Shown one piece after another: positions 34,188 through 44,190 of a stretch of DNA of 64,000 bases. Position numbers and translations under genes: made by a program. This DNA comes from Pseudomonas extremorientalis (GTDB taxonomy: Bacteria; Pseudomonadota; Gammaproteobacteria; Pseudomonadales; Pseudomonadaceae): assembly GCF_001870465.1 (NCBI RefSeq), contig NZ_MDGK01000015.1, positions 620,001 to 684,000 on the forward strand. Direction: 5' to 3'. Position 1 is the first letter of the stretch. Every line of letters begins with the position of its first letter. The notes below the pieces were generated by a model, which saw nothing but the letters and a program-made list of their open reading frames with translations, made no database searches and had not been told where the DNA came from.

Positions 34188-35636
34188 GTGACTCAGAAGC
34201 CCGACCAGTGTCTTGGTGAATGGATCGACCGTGAAGCACTCGCAGAAGCGATGATCCCGCTTATCGGTCAGCTGTACCGCAATAACAATGTGGTGAGCTC
34301 GATCTATGGCCGCAGCCTGATCAACCAGTCCGTCATCGCGATTCTCAAAGCGCACCGCTTTGCACGCCATCGCTCTGCGGACGACAGCGAACTCTCCGTC
34401 CACGAAACATTCCCACTGCTTAAAGCCATGAGCGAGCTCAAGCTCGGCGCGGCCTCGGTAGACCTGGGCAAGCTGGCCTACAAATTCCGCAAGGAAGGCG
34501 CCGGCCGTACCGCCGAGCAGTTCGTGCGTGAAGAAATGGCCGATGTGGTTGGCCAGCAAAATGCCGCGGCCCGCAAAGGCACCGACGTGGTGCTGTACGG
34601 CTTCGGTCGTATCGGCCGCCTGCTGGCACGCATCCTGATCGAAAAAACCGGTGGCGGCGACGGCCTGCGCCTGCGTGCCATCGTGGTGCGCAAAGGCGCC
34701 GAGAACGACCTGACCAAGCGTGCAAGCCTGCTGCGTCGCGATTCGGTACACGGTCCGTTCAACGGCACCATCGTCATCGATGAAGAAAACAACACCATCA
34801 CCGCCAACGGTAACCTGATCCAGGTGATCTACGCGAAGAACCCGTCCGAGGTGGATTACACCCAGTACGGCATCAAGGACGCCTTGCTGGTGGACAACAC
34901 CGGTGTATGGCGTGACGCCGAGGGCCTGGGCCAGCACCTGGCCTGCCCGGGTATCGACCGCGTTGTGCTGACCGCGCCTGGCAAGGGCAAGCTGAAGAAC
35001 ATCGTTCACGGCATCAACCACGCTGACATCACCGCTGACGACAAGATCGTGTCCGCGGCGTCCTGCACCACCAACGCCATCGTGCCGGTGCTGAAGGCGG
35101 TGAATGACAAGTTCGGCATCGTCAACGGCCACGTCGAGACGGTTCACTCGTACACCAACGACCAGAACCTGATCGACAACTTCCACAAGGGCGATCGCCG
35201 TGGCCGTAGCGCCGCGTTGAACATGGTGATCACCGAGACCGGTGCTGCCACCGCTGCAGCCAAGGCCCTGCCTGAGCTGGCCGGCAAGCTGACCGGTAAC
35301 GCGATCCGCGTGCCGACGCCGAACGTGTCCATGGCCATCCTCAACCTGAACCTTGAGAAAGCCGCCACCCGTGAAGAGATGAACGAGTACCTGCGCTACA
35401 TGGCGCTGCACTCGGACCTGCACAAGCAGATCGACTTCGTCAACTCGCAGGAAGTGGTCTCCACCGACTTCGTAGGCTCGCGCCACGCCGGTGTGGTGGA
35501 CGCCGAAGCGACCATTACCCAGGACAACCGCGTTGTCCTGTACGTGTGGTACGACAACGAGTTCGGCTACAGCTGCCAGGTGGTTCGCGTGATGGAAGAC
35601 ATGGCTGGGGTCAACCCGCCGGCGTTCCCGCGTTAA
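34188..35636 (+). CDS. Long-form glyceraldehyde-3-phosphate dehydrogenase
   Basis: Oxidises glyceraldehyde 3-phosphate with NAD(P) and phosphate. At 482 residues it is much longer than classical GAPDH (about 335). The first 130 residues are a helical extension (MTQKPDQCLGEWIDREAL onward) and the dehydrogenase begins at the Rossmann loop GFGRIGR (about 138-144). The catalytic Cys is in SCTTNA (about C293), with its partner His in the ETVHSYT region. This form is typical of Pseudomonas, which has separate catabolic and gluconeogenic GAPDHs; which direction this one serves cannot be read here. The GTG at 34188 follows GGAAGG; ATG 34173 (MWKVPVTQ) is the alternative. Confidence 0.92.
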   Translation: MTQKPDQCLGEWIDREALAEAMIPLIGQLYRNNNVVSSIYGRSLINQSVIAILKAHRFARHRSADDSELSVHETFPLLKAMSELKLGAASVDLGKLAYKFRKEGAGRTAEQFVREEMADVVGQQNAAARKGTDVVLYGFGRIGRLLARILIEKTGGGDGLRLRAIVVRKGAENDLTKRASLLRRDSVHGPFNGTIVIDEENNTITANGNLIQVIYAKNPSEVDYTQYGIKDALLVDNTGVWRDAEGLGQHLACPGIDRVVLTAPGKGKLKNIVHGINHADITADDKIVSAASCTTNAIVPVLKAVNDKFGIVNGHVETVHSYTNDQNLIDNFHKGDRRGRSAALNMVITETGAATAAAKALPELAGKLTGNAIRVPTPNVSMAILNLNLEKAATREEMNEYLRYMALHSDLHKQIDFVNSQEVVSTDFVGSRHAGVVDAEATITQDNRVVLYVWYDNEFGYSCQVVRVMEDMAGVNPPAFPR

Positions 35637-35652
35637 GCATTTGCGTTGAATG

Positions 35653-35681
35653 AAAAGCCCCGACTGGTTCGGGGCTTTTTT
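35653..35681 (+). terminator. Rho-independent terminator after gap
   Basis: AAAAGCCCCGA and TCGGGGCTTTTTT arms with a 5-base loop. Confidence 0.93.
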
Positions 35682-35715
35682 GTGGCTGGGGATTTTGTGC
35701 GGGCTGGAAGGGCCT

Positions 35716-35800
35716 CATCGGGGGCAAGCCCCCTCCCACATTTAAACCGCATTCCTGCAGGGTGAATGCGGTCCAGTGTGGGAGGGGGCTTGCCCCGATG
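35716..35800. repeat. REPIN
   Basis: Inverted pair of GGGGGCTTGCCCC palindromes about 30 bp apart between the convergent gap and chalcone isomerase-like genes. The spacer contains ATTCCTGCAG-GGTGAAT, which is partly self-complementary. The right copy has lost one C. Confidence 0.9.
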
Positions 35801-35825
35801 ACGTCAGTCCAGACAATACACGCCT

Positions 35826-36347
35826 TCATTCCAGCAACCTCTCCGACAAGCCCTTGGGCGCTAACCAGATCCCCAGGTAAGCCTTCGCCAGCTCATTGTC
35901 GCTGCTGCTGAATAACACTTCGCCATTGATTTCCAGGTCCAAGCCGCGTCCGGGTCGAAAATCCAGTGCGTAGCGATCACCGCTATGGATGTTGCGAAAG
36001 GCGGCATGCAGTTTGTCCACTTCGGATTTCAAGCGGTTGCTGATGTGCTGGCGCGCCAGTGTGGTGTTGGCGGCCTTGATCACGTCGTTGCGGTCGATGT
36101 CGCGAAAGTAATACAGCGTCAGGCGCAGCGCTGCCTGTTGGTCCCAGGCCTGCTTGGCGTTCAAATCCGGCGGGGCGTACAGCGCGGCCGCATACACATC
36201 CGCCCAGAGGTACGTGAGCACCGTCTGGTTTTTCAGCACCAATGCCTGGGAGTGTGTCGGAAAGTCGGCCTGCCTGAGTCGATTCGGCTCATTGGCCTGT
36301 GCGGTGATCGACAACATCAGCATTAAACCGAAAACCAGATGCCGCAT
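35826..36347 (-). CDS. Exported chalcone isomerase-like protein
   Basis: 173 residues with a signal peptide (about residues 1-18, ending AQA). The mature part reads as the bacterial chalcone isomerase-like fold: VLTYLWADVYAAALY near residue 45, LRLTLYYFRDIDRNDVIKA near 75, and a final GIWLAPKGLSERLL. Bacterial members are periplasmic and not known to act on flavonoids; a fatty acid-binding role has been suggested for related folds. It is divergent from sthA. Confidence 0.82.
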   Translation of the reverse strand: MRHLVFGLMLMLSITAQANEPNRLRQADFPTHSQALVLKNQTVLTYLWADVYAAALYAPPDLNAKQAWDQQAALRLTLYYFRDIDRNDVIKAANTTLARQHISNRLKSEVDKLHAAFRNIHSGDRYALDFRPGRGLDLEINGEVLFSSSDNELAKAYLGIWLAPKGLSERLLE

Positions 36348-36607
36348 AATGGCGCGTCCCGAAAAGATCCGTGGCTACAGGTTAATTCATTTTCCGGCAG
36401 CGACAGGGTTCAGGGATAATCTGCGCTGTGTAGTAAAGGCATTGCTGGCCTACGACGCGACCAAGGGTTAATGTTCGCGGCGTTGAGCCTTATATAGACT
36501 GTGCCCCGGTTCACACACTTGAGCCAAATTGTCCTTCATGACCGCTGGCCGCGGCATGATTTAGCCAGGCGTCCAACCGTACGCCTGGCCTGTTCTGAGG
36601 AGTACGC

Positions 36608-38002
36608 ATGGCTGTCTACAACTACGACGTGGTGGTACTGGGTTCCGGCCCGGCTGGAGAAGGTGCGGCGATGAACGCTGCCAAAGCTGGGCGCAAGGTG
36701 GCGATGGTCGATAGCCGTCGCCAGGTCGGCGGTAACTGCACCCACCTGGGTACCATCCCGTCCAAGGCGTTGCGTCACTCCGTGCGCCAGATCATGCAAT
36801 TCAACACCAACCCGATGTTCCGGGCCATTGGTGAGCCACGCTGGTTCTCGTTCCCGGACGTGCTCAAAAGCGCCGAGAAAGTCATCTCCAAGCAAGTCGC
36901 GTCGCGTACCGGCTACTACGCCCGTAACCGCGTCGACCTGTTCTTCGGCACCGGCAGCTTTGCCGACGAGCAAACCATCGAAGTGGTCTGCCCCAACGGC
37001 GTGGTCGAAAAGCTGGTGGCCAAGCACATCATCATCGCCACCGGTTCGCGCCCGTATCGCCCGGCGGACATCGATTTCCACCACCCGCGTATCTACGATA
37101 GCGACACCATCCTGAGCCTGGGCCACACCCCGCGCAAACTGATCATCTACGGCGCCGGCGTGATCGGCTGTGAATACGCGTCGATCTTCAGCGGCCTGGG
37201 CGTACTGGTGGAACTGGTGGACAACCGCGACCAGTTGCTGAGCTTCCTCGACTCGGAAATCTCCCAGGCGTTGAGCTACCACTTCAGCAACAACAACATC
37301 ACCGTGCGCCACAACGAAGAGTACGAGCGCGTCGAAGGCCTGGACAACGGTGTGATCCTGCACCTCAAGTCCGGCAAGAAGATCAAGGCCGACGCCTTGC
37401 TGTGGTGCAACGGCCGTACCGGCAACACCGACAAGCTGGGCATGGAAAACATCGGGGTCAAGGTCAACAGCCGTGGCCAGATCGAGGTGGACGAGAACTA
37501 CCGCACCTGCGTGACCAACATCTACGGTGCCGGTGACGTGATCGGCTGGCCGAGCCTGGCCAGTGCCGCTCATGACCAGGGCCGTTCAGCCGCTGGCAGC
37601 ATCGTCGACAATGGCAGCTGGCGCTACGTGAACGACGTGCCGACCGGGATCTACACCATTCCCGAGATCAGCTCGATCGGCAAGAACGAACACGAACTGA
37701 CCAAGGCCAAAGTGCCTTACGAAGTGGGCAAGGCGTTCTTCAAGAGCATGGCGCGTGCGCAGATCGCCGGCGAGCCGCAAGGCATGCTGAAGATCCTGTT
37801 CCACCGTGAAACCCTTGAGGTACTCGGCGTGCATTGCTTCGGCTACCAGGCGTCGGAGATCGTGCACATCGGCCAGGCGATCATGAACCAGCCGGGCGAG
37901 CTCAATACCCTCAAGTACTTCGTCAACACCACGTTCAACTACCCGACCATGGCCGAAGCCTATCGGGTAGCGGCCTACGACGGCCTCAACCGGCTTTTTT
38001 GA
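36608..38002 (+). CDS. sthA: Soluble pyridine nucleotide transhydrogenase
   Basis: FAD enzyme that transfers hydride between NADPH and NAD+, balancing the two pools in the cytosol. The 464-residue protein has the FAD loop [12 protein letters not shown] and the second nucleotide loop [13 protein letters not shown]. The position of the redox disulfide of related reductases reads [13 protein letters not shown], so one of the two cysteines is Thr (T49), as expected for SthA. CTGAGGAG precedes the ATG at 36608. Confidence 0.97.
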   Translation: MAVYNYDVVVLGSGPAGEGAAMNAAKAGRKVAMVDSRRQVGGNCTHLGTIPSKALRHSVRQIMQFNTNPMFRAIGEPRWFSFPDVLKSAEKVISKQVASRTGYYARNRVDLFFGTGSFADEQTIEVVCPNGVVEKLVAKHIIIATGSRPYRPADIDFHHPRIYDSDTILSLGHTPRKLIIYGAGVIGCEYASIFSGLGVLVELVDNRDQLLSFLDSEISQALSYHFSNNNITVRHNEEYERVEGLDNGVILHLKSGKKIKADALLWCNGRTGNTDKLGMENIGVKVNSRGQIEVDENYRTCVTNIYGAGDVIGWPSLASAAHDQGRSAAGSIVDNGSWRYVNDVPTGIYTIPEISSIGKNEHELTKAKVPYEVGKAFFKSMARAQIAGEPQGMLKILFHRETLEVLGVHCFGYQASEIVHIGQAIMNQPGELNTLKYFVNTTFNYPTMAEAYRVAAYDGLNRLF

Positions 38003-38044
38003 GCGGCTCCGGCCGGTGGCCTGAGCCGGCCGGGGAGACCGATT

Positions 38045-38767
38045 TCAGTAATTCCCGAGGGTGGCAGTGGCCAAACCGGGAAAGTCTGTAATCAGGCTAT
38101 CTACGCCGAAGTCGGCGAGCCTGCGCATCAGCGCGGGTTCGTTGACTGTCCACACGGACACGTGCAAGCCCTGGCGCTGGGCTTTTTCCAGTCGCTCAGG
38201 GGTGCACAACGTCCAGTTCAACGCCAGGATCTCACAGCCATAGTTCTGCGCGACTTTCAGCGGGTCGAGCCAGGCATATTCGGCAACCAGGCCGCGTGAC
38301 AGGTCCGGGGTGAGCTCAACCGCAGCTTTCAGCACTTCCCGCGAACTTGAGGTGACGGTGACTTTGTCCATCAGGCCAAAGCGCACGGCCATCTCCCGAA
38401 TCGCCAGCACGGTGGTGGCGGCGCGGGTGCGCGAGGCGCTTTTGACTTCCAGTTGCCAGTGATCGAAGTCGCACTTCTCGAACAGTTCTTCCAGGCGTGG
38501 GATCGGGCAGGGCTTGACCCAGCCCGGGCCACCTTTGCGCGCATCCATCTTCACCAGGTCGGCCGCCGAATACTCGACGACTTTGCCGCGCCGGTCGGCG
38601 GTGCGCTTGAGGGTCGGGTCGTGGATGACCATCAACTCGCCGTCCATGGACAGGTGCAAGTCCAGTTCGCAGCGGCGTACGCCGTGCTTGAGGCATTCCT
38701 GGAAGCTGGTCAGGGTGTTTTCCGGTGCTTCGCCTTTGGCACCGCGGTGGCCGTAAATCAGGGTCAC
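38045..38767 (-). CDS. Glycerophosphodiester phosphodiesterase
   Basis: Cytosolic-type GDPD (UgpQ-like) that hydrolyses glycerophosphodiesters to glycerol 3-phosphate and an alcohol. The 240-residue TIM-barrel protein lacks a signal peptide. It has the active-site start HRGAKGEAPENTLTSF (two catalytic residues, H and E), the metal-binding ELDLHLSMDGELMVIHDP and a C-terminal VWTVNEPALMRRL. It is convergent with sthA and lies downstream of the PilZ gene on the same strand. Confidence 0.93.
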   Translation of the reverse strand: MTLIYGHRGAKGEAPENTLTSFQECLKHGVRRCELDLHLSMDGELMVIHDPTLKRTADRRGKVVEYSAADLVKMDARKGGPGWVKPCPIPRLEELFEKCDFDHWQLEVKSASRTRAATTVLAIREMAVRFGLMDKVTVTSSSREVLKAAVELTPDLSRGLVAEYAWLDPLKVAQNYGCEILALNWTLCTPERLEKAQRQGLHVSVWTVNEPALMRRLADFGVDSLITDFPGLATATLGNY

Positions 38768-38810
38768 AGTTGCTCCTATGCGCCAGGTCTGCTGGCGGGG
38801 TAATACGAAT

Positions 38811-39395
38811 TCAGGTGTCTTGGGCGTCGCTCTGTTCCCGTGCCAGGCGCCGTTCCTGCGCCTGTTTCTGCAGGATATAGCGCGCCAGCAATTGGCGTTG
38901 GGCGTCGGTCATGGCTTCGAATTCCGTGCCCACGTCAAAACCTGTGCCCTTGGGATCGCAATGGGTGACGCGGGCGCGCAGCAGCAGGCCAAGCGCCTGG
39001 GGCATCAGCACCAGCTTGACCGCCAGGTGGGCACCGGGCGACAGGGGCGTGGGGTGTTGGAAGTCGATACCGCCTTCGGAAATGATCACCGGCTGCGGCG
39101 CGCCGACTTCATCCAGCAGGCCGCGCGCCATGATCTGGCTGAGCAGGTCCAGGCGTTTGTTCTGTACTTTGAGGAAGGCGGCCAGGCTGCGATCTTTCTC
39201 ATTGATCTGGCGCAACAGGTGCTGGGCCTCGAATTCGCTCAGGTGCAGTTCGCTGAGCAGATTGAACAGCGGCGAATCATCCAGCAACACTTCCTTGCTC
39301 GCCGCCTCGGGGGCAGACAGGCTTTTGATTTGGAGTGCGATCATGTCGGCGATACGGTAGTATTCGCGGCGCTCTTCTTCATCTAATGTCGACAT
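38811..39395 (-). CDS. PilZ domain protein
   Basis: 194 residues. The N-terminal half is helical (EEERREYYRIADMIAL onward) and the C-terminal half, from about residue 95, is a PilZ-like beta barrel (GGIDFQHPTPLSPGAHLAVKLVL and GTGFDVGTEF). The classical c-di-GMP motif RxxxR is not clear: RREYYR near the N-terminus is the nearest, and DxSxxG is replaced by SEGGIDF. c-di-GMP binding is therefore uncertain. The start at 39395 gives MSTLDEEERR. It is divergent from lolC. Confidence 0.75.
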   Translation of the reverse strand: MSTLDEEERREYYRIADMIALQIKSLSAPEAASKEVLLDDSPLFNLLSELHLSEFEAQHLLRQINEKDRSLAAFLKVQNKRLDLLSQIMARGLLDEVGAPQPVIISEGGIDFQHPTPLSPGAHLAVKLVLMPQALGLLLRARVTHCDPKGTGFDVGTEFEAMTDAQRQLLARYILQKQAQERRLAREQSDAQDT

Positions 39396-39489
39396 GGCGA
39401 ACCCCAAGTAGCGTTAATGGTCTGAGTGTAAAGCTGCTTACCAGACCCCGCCACCGGGACGTCTTCTTTTCCTCCGAACAAGCCCCGAC

Positions 39490-40740
39490 ATGTTCAGACC
39501 TCTCTTCGTATTTATCGGCACGCGTTATACCCGTGCAAAGCGTCGCAATCATTTTGTGTCGTTCATTTCCTTGACCTCGATGATCGGGCTCGCCTTGGGC
39601 GTGGTCGTGATGATCGTGGTGCTGTCGGTGATGAATGGCTTCGATCATGAGATGCGCACCCGCGTGCTGGGCATGGTGCCCCACGCCACCATCGAGGGCG
39701 ATGCGCCCATCAGCGACTGGCAAAGCCTGGCCGCCAAGGTCAAGCAGAACCCCAAGGTACTGGCCGTTGCGCCGTTTACCCAGATGCAAGGGTTGCTGAC
39801 CAACGACGGCAAGGTGCAGAAGATCCTGCTCAATGGCATCGACCCGGCCCAGGAACGTAATGTGTCGATCATCGACAAGTTCATGTTGTCGGGCAAGCTC
39901 GATGACCTGGCGCCCGGCGAGTTCGGCATCGTGATCGGCGACAAGGCGGCGGCCAAGCTGGGCGTGGGCCTGGGCGACAAACTGACCTTCGTCGCGCCGG
40001 AAGTCACCGTGACCCCGGCCGGCATGTTCCCGCGCATGAAGCGCTTTACCGTGGTCGGCACCTTCCACGTCGGCGCCGGCGAGATCGACGGCTACCTCGG
40101 CCTGACCAACCTTACCGACCTGGCCCGCCTGCACCGCTGGCAGCCGGACCAGGTGCAGGGCCTGCGCCTGAAGTTCAACGACCTGTTCGACGCACCGCGC
40201 ACCTCGTGGGAAATCGCCCAGCATTTGGGCGACAGCCAGTACTACGCCCGCGACTGGACGCGCACCCACGGCAACCTCTATCAGGCCATCCGCATGGAAA
40301 AAGCCATGATCGGCCTGCTGTTGCTGCTGATCGTCGCCGTGGCCGCCTTCAATATCATCTCCACGCTGGTGATGGTGGTGAACGACAAGAAGGGCGATAT
40401 CGCCATCCTGCGCACACTCGGTGCCACGCCGGGGCAGATCATGGCGATCTTCATGGTGCAGGGCACCGTGATCGGCGTGGTCGGCACCTTGATCGGCACG
40501 GCGGTCGGCATTCTGGCCGCGCTGAACGTGAGTGCCGCCATCGCCGGCCTCGAAACCCTGATCGGCCACAAGTTTCTCAATGCCGACGTCTACTTCATCG
40601 ACTACTTGCCGTCCCAGGTGCAGGCCCAGGACGTGTTGATGGTAGGCGGCGCGGCGTTGGTCCTGAGTTTCCTTGCCACCCTGTATCCAGCCTGGCGCGC
40701 GGCGCGTACCCAGCCAGCACAGGCCTTACGTTATGAGTGA
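39490..40740 (+). CDS. lolC: Lipoprotein-releasing ABC transporter permease LolC
   Basis: Inner-membrane permease of the LolCDE complex that extracts outer-membrane lipoproteins and passes them to LolA. The 416-residue protein has an N-terminal transmembrane helix (about 25-50), a large periplasmic domain and three C-terminal helices. It starts [19 protein letters not shown], almost the same as the second permease at 41494, so this complex uses two closely similar subunits. Its stop overlaps the upstream candidate start of lolD. The names LolC and LolE for the two permeases follow gene order only. Confidence 0.9.
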   Translation: MFRPLFVFIGTRYTRAKRRNHFVSFISLTSMIGLALGVVVMIVVLSVMNGFDHEMRTRVLGMVPHATIEGDAPISDWQSLAAKVKQNPKVLAVAPFTQMQGLLTNDGKVQKILLNGIDPAQERNVSIIDKFMLSGKLDDLAPGEFGIVIGDKAAAKLGVGLGDKLTFVAPEVTVTPAGMFPRMKRFTVVGTFHVGAGEIDGYLGLTNLTDLARLHRWQPDQVQGLRLKFNDLFDAPRTSWEIAQHLGDSQYYARDWTRTHGNLYQAIRMEKAMIGLLLLLIVAVAAFNIISTLVMVVNDKKGDIAILRTLGATPGQIMAIFMVQGTVIGVVGTLIGTAVGILAALNVSAAIAGLETLIGHKFLNADVYFIDYLPSQVQAQDVLMVGGAALVLSFLATLYPAWRAARTQPAQALRYE

Positions 40741-40747
40741 ATCGGGC

Positions 40748-41431
40748 ATGAGTGAAAAAGCAATCCTGAGCTGCCGCAACCTGGGCAAATCCTATGAGGA
40801 AGGTCCGGAGTCGGTGGTGGTGCTGTCCAACCTGCAACTTGAGCTGCACCCGGGCGAGCGCGTGGCGATCGTCGGCAGTTCCGGTTCCGGCAAAAGTACC
40901 TTGCTGAACCTGCTGGGCGGCCTGGATACGCCGTCCCAGGGCAGCGTATGGCTGGCCGGTGAAGAACTCTCGGCCCTTGGCGAAAAGGCCCGTGGCCAAC
41001 TGCGCAACCGTTCGCTCGGTTTTGTGTACCAGTTCCACCACCTGTTGCCGGAATTCACCGCCCTGGAAAACGTGTGCATGCCGCTGCTGATCGGCAAGAC
41101 CGCGATCCCGGAAGCCCGCCAGCGCGCCAAGGCCCTGCTGGAGCGCGTCGGCCTCGGTCATCGCCTGGAGCACAAGCCGGCCGAACTGTCCGGCGGCGAG
41201 CGCCAGCGTGTGGCAATCGCCCGTGCCCTGGTGAACAACCCGGGCCTGGTGATGCTCGACGAGCCTACCGGCAACCTTGACTCCCACACGGCCCAGGGCA
41301 TCAAGGACTTGATGCTGGAACTGAGCACCCAGATGCGCACCGCGTTCCTGGTGGTGACCCATGACATGAGCATGGCCCGCCAGATGGACCGCGTGCTGCA
41401 CTTGCAGGAAGGTCACCTGGTCGCCATCTGA
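40748..41431 (+). CDS. lolD: Lipoprotein-releasing ABC transporter ATPase LolD
   Basis: Cytoplasmic ATPase that powers LolCDE. The 227-residue protein has Walker [11 protein letters not shown]-loop [14 protein letters not shown], signature [15 protein letters not shown], Walker [12 protein letters not shown] and H-loop VVTHDMS. I take the ATG at 40748 (MSEKAIL), which matches the usual family length. The ATG at 40733 would add MSESG and overlap the lolC stop by 8 bases. Confidence 0.95.
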   Translation: MSEKAILSCRNLGKSYEEGPESVVVLSNLQLELHPGERVAIVGSSGSGKSTLLNLLGGLDTPSQGSVWLAGEELSALGEKARGQLRNRSLGFVYQFHHLLPEFTALENVCMPLLIGKTAIPEARQRAKALLERVGLGHRLEHKPAELSGGERQRVAIARALVNNPGLVMLDEPTGNLDSHTAQGIKDLMLELSTQMRTAFLVVTHDMSMARQMDRVLHLQEGHLVAI

Positions 41432-41439
41432 CCCGTTTC

Positions 41440-41477
41440 AAGCCCGGTGCTTCAAGCGCCGGGCTTTTTCATTTTTT
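41440..41477 (+). terminator. Hairpin with T-run between lolD and lolE
   Basis: AAGCCCGGTGC and GCGCCGGGCTT arms with a TTCAA loop, then TTTTTCATTTTTT. It lies inside the lolC-D-E unit and could lower lolE expression relative to lolCD. Confidence 0.85.
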
Positions 41478-41493
41478 CAGGCGGTGCAAGCGA

Positions 41494-42738
41494 ATGTTCA
41501 GACCGTTATCGATTTTCATCGGCACGCGCTATACCCGCGCCAAGCGCCGCAACCGTTTTGTCTCGTTTATCTCGATGACCTCGATGATCGGCCTCGCCCT
41601 GGGCGTGTTGGCGATGATCGTGGTGTTGTCGGTGATGAACGGCTTCCAACGCGAAATGAGCTCACGCATCCTCGGCATGGTGCCCCATGCCACCATCGTC
41701 GGTGTGAACCCGATCGATAATTGGCAGCCCGTGGCCGCCGCCGCGATGAAGAACCCGGAAGTCACCGCAGCGGTACCGTTCACACAGATGGACGGCATGT
41801 TCTCCTACAAAGGCGCGATGCAGCCGATCGAGATCAGCGGCATCGACCCGGCGCAGGAAGGCAAGGTGTCGATCGTGGCCCAGCATATCGTGCAGGGCAA
41901 ACTGGATGACCTCAAACCCGGCGAATTCGGCGTCGTGGTCGGCGAAATCACTGCCCGGCGTTTCCGCCTGAATGTGGGCGACAAGCTGACCCTGATCGTG
42001 CCGGAAATCAGCACTGCGCCGGGTGGCATCACCCCACGCATGCAGCGCTTGAACGTGGTGGGGATCTTCAAGGTCGGTGCCGAACTGGATGGCTCCATGG
42101 CCATGATCCACATGGCCGACGCTGCCGAGATCCAGCACTGGCAGCCAAACCAGGTGCAAAGCGTGCGCCTGGCGGTGAAAGACCTGTACGCGGCACCCAA
42201 GGTCTCGGCGGATATCGCCGCCAGCCTGGGCAGCGGCTACAAGCCCGATGACTGGACTCACTCCCAGGGCAGTCTGTTCAGCGCGATGAAGATGGAAAAG
42301 ACCATGATCGGTCTGCTGTTGCTGATGATCGTCGCCGTGGCGGCATTCAACATCATCGCCACCTTGATCATGGTGGTGAACGACAAGGGCGCGGACATTG
42401 CGATCCTGCGCACCATTGGCGCCACGCCACGGCAGATCATGGCGATCTTCATGGTGCAGGGCACGGTGATCGGCATCGTCGGCACCTTGATCGGTGGCGT
42501 ATTGGGCGTGATTGCGGCGTTGAATGTGAGTGAACTGGTGGGCTGGATGGAGCGGGTCACCGGGCAGCATATCTTCAGTTCGGACGTGTATTTCGTCAGC
42601 AACCTGCCTTCGGAGCTGCAGGGTGGGGATGTGGTGCTGATTTGCACGGCGGGGTTTGTGCTGAGCTTTTTGGCGACGCTGTACCCGGCGTATCGGGCGG
42701 CGAAGATTGAGCCGGCGCATGCGCTGAGATATTCGTAA
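41494..42738 (+). CDS. lolE: Lipoprotein-releasing ABC transporter permease LolE
   Basis: Second permease of the LolCDE complex, 414 residues. It shares the N-terminal helix, the conserved [18 protein letters not shown] helix near residue 270 and the closing [22 protein letters not shown] with the permease at 39490; the two differ mainly in the periplasmic domain. The pair looks like a duplication kept side by side. It begins 62 bases after lolD, beyond a terminator-like hairpin, so it may partly depend on read-through. Confidence 0.9.
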   Translation: MFRPLSIFIGTRYTRAKRRNRFVSFISMTSMIGLALGVLAMIVVLSVMNGFQREMSSRILGMVPHATIVGVNPIDNWQPVAAAAMKNPEVTAAVPFTQMDGMFSYKGAMQPIEISGIDPAQEGKVSIVAQHIVQGKLDDLKPGEFGVVVGEITARRFRLNVGDKLTLIVPEISTAPGGITPRMQRLNVVGIFKVGAELDGSMAMIHMADAAEIQHWQPNQVQSVRLAVKDLYAAPKVSADIAASLGSGYKPDDWTHSQGSLFSAMKMEKTMIGLLLLMIVAVAAFNIIATLIMVVNDKGADIAILRTIGATPRQIMAIFMVQGTVIGIVGTLIGGVLGVIAALNVSELVGWMERVTGQHIFSSDVYFVSNLPSELQGGDVVLICTAGFVLSFLATLYPAYRAAKIEPAHALRYS

Positions 42739-42751
42739 TATTCAAGACCGC

Positions 42752-42824
42752 CATCGGGGGCAAGCCCCCTCCCACACTTTGATCTGTGAGTACATTCAAA
42801 TGTGGGAGGGGGCTTGCCCCCGAT
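42752..42824. repeat. REPIN
   Basis: Inverted pair of GGGGGCAAGCCCCC palindromes about 25 bp apart between the convergent lolE and copS genes. It sits where, by my memory of P. aeruginosa, two distant chromosome segments are joined. Confidence 0.92.
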
Positions 42825-42843
42825 AGGGCCGGTAAAGCTTGCA

Positions 42844-44190
42844 TCAATCTCCAGCAGGCAACTCGATCACAAACCGTGTCCATCCCGCCCCGGATTCACA
42901 ATAAATCCTCCCCCCATGCGCCCGCACAATCGATTGGGTAATCGCCAACCCCAGCCCCGCATGCTCGCTGCTGCCTTCATGCCGCGCCGGGTCGGCCCGA
43001 TAGAATCGGTCAAACAATCTTGGCAGCAACTCGGTTGGAATACCGTCCCCGGTGTTTTCGACTGAAAGCCTCACCCCATCTTCCATACGCACACGCACTT
43101 GGCCACTTTGCGGGGTGAACCGCAGCGCATTATCCAGCAGATTCGACAGTGCCCGCCGCAACATCCCACGGTCGCCCGTCGTATGGGCCGTGCCCTCGCG
43201 AACCAGGCTGATTTGCCTGTCCTCCGCCAGCAGCGTGAAAAACTCCAGTAACGCGTCCACTTCATCAGCCAGCGCCAACGGCTCGCGCTTGGGCATCAGC
43301 AAGCCATGATCCGCCTTGGCCAGGTACAACATGTCGTTGACCAGTTGCGCCATCCATTGCAGTTCTTCCAGGTTGCTGTGCAGCGCCTCGCGGTAATCCT
43401 CCAGCGGCCGCGGCTGGGTGAGGATGACCTGGGTCTGGGTCAGCAGGTTCGACAGCGGCGTGCGCAGTTCGTGTGCGATGTCGGCGGAGAACGCCGAGAG
43501 ACGTTGGAACGCGTCTTCCAGACGACCGAGCATGGCGTTGAAGGCCTGTGCCAACTCGGCCAGTTCCACCGGCATATGTTGCTGGGGCAGGCGCTGGGTC
43601 AGGGAATGGGCGGACACACTGGCGGCCACTTCGCCCATGCGCCGCAACGGTCGCAACCCGCTGCGAGCGGCCCATGCGCCGAGCAGGGCAGTGGCCAGGG
43701 CTGACAGGCCGACGGTGAGCCAGATCAGATGCTGCATGCGTTGCAGGAAATGTTGATGGTGGGTGATATCGAGCATCAGCGTCAGTTGCGGCGAATCCGG
43801 TTGGTCGGCCCTCAGCGGCGCGTTGTAGACACGGTAGTCGGTGTCGGCGTTTTGCAGGCTGTGCAGGCCGGGCGCTGCGGGCAAGTCGATGCTGGGTGCA
43901 TCGTCCAGCCAGCGTTGGCCGGCCGCGGTGATACGCAGGGTCAGGTCGGGCTGGCGACTGAGTTCGGCGCGCAATTGCGCTTCACGCTGGGCCAGCGCTT
44001 CCCGTGAGTCGACCCCCTGCAACGTACTGCGCAGCGCGATCAGCTTGCTGTCGAGCTGTTGCTGGTCCAGCTCAATGAAGTGCGCTTCGCTGGCACGGTT
44101 GAACAGCACGCCGGCAATCAACGACACCACCGCTGTGCAGGCGGCAAACAGCAACGCCAGGCGGCTGGCCAGGGACAGGCGCTTGATCAA
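42844..44190 (-). CDS. copS: Heavy-metal sensor histidine kinase (CopS/CusS-like)
   Basis: Inner-membrane sensor kinase, 448 residues. A transmembrane helix (about 10-30), a periplasmic sensor domain (about 31-150), a second helix (about 155-177) and a HAMP segment precede the H-box [14 protein letters not shown] (H240). Beyond this are the N-box [11 protein letters not shown] and G-box VENTGDGIP. The layout and the adjacent regulator plus cupredoxin point to copper, but the metal is inferred. Its start overlaps the end of the regulator gene by 4 bases, so the two are translationally coupled. Confidence 0.88.
   Translation of the reverse strand: MIKRLSLASRLALLFAACTAVVSLIAGVLFNRASEAHFIELDQQQLDSKLIALRSTLQGVDSREALAQREAQLRAELSRQPDLTLRITAAGQRWLDDAPSIDLPAAPGLHSLQNADTDYRVYNAPLRADQPDSPQLTLMLDITHHQHFLQRMQHLIWLTVGLSALATALLGAWAARSGLRPLRRMGEVAASVSAHSLTQRLPQQHMPVELAELAQAFNAMLGRLEDAFQRLSAFSADIAHELRTPLSNLLTQTQVILTQPRPLEDYREALHSNLEELQWMAQLVNDMLYLAKADHGLLMPKREPLALADEVDALLEFFTLLAEDRQISLVREGTAHTTGDRGMLRRALSNLLDNALRFTPQSGQVRVRMEDGVRLSVENTGDGIPTELLPRLFDRFYRADPARHEGSSEHAGLGLAITQSIVRAHGGRIYCESGAGWTRFVIELPAGD

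Noticed and set aside
33789..35486. 565-codon open frame antisense to gap
   Set aside because: Covered by GAPDH with intact active site; the antisense translation has no recognisable domain.
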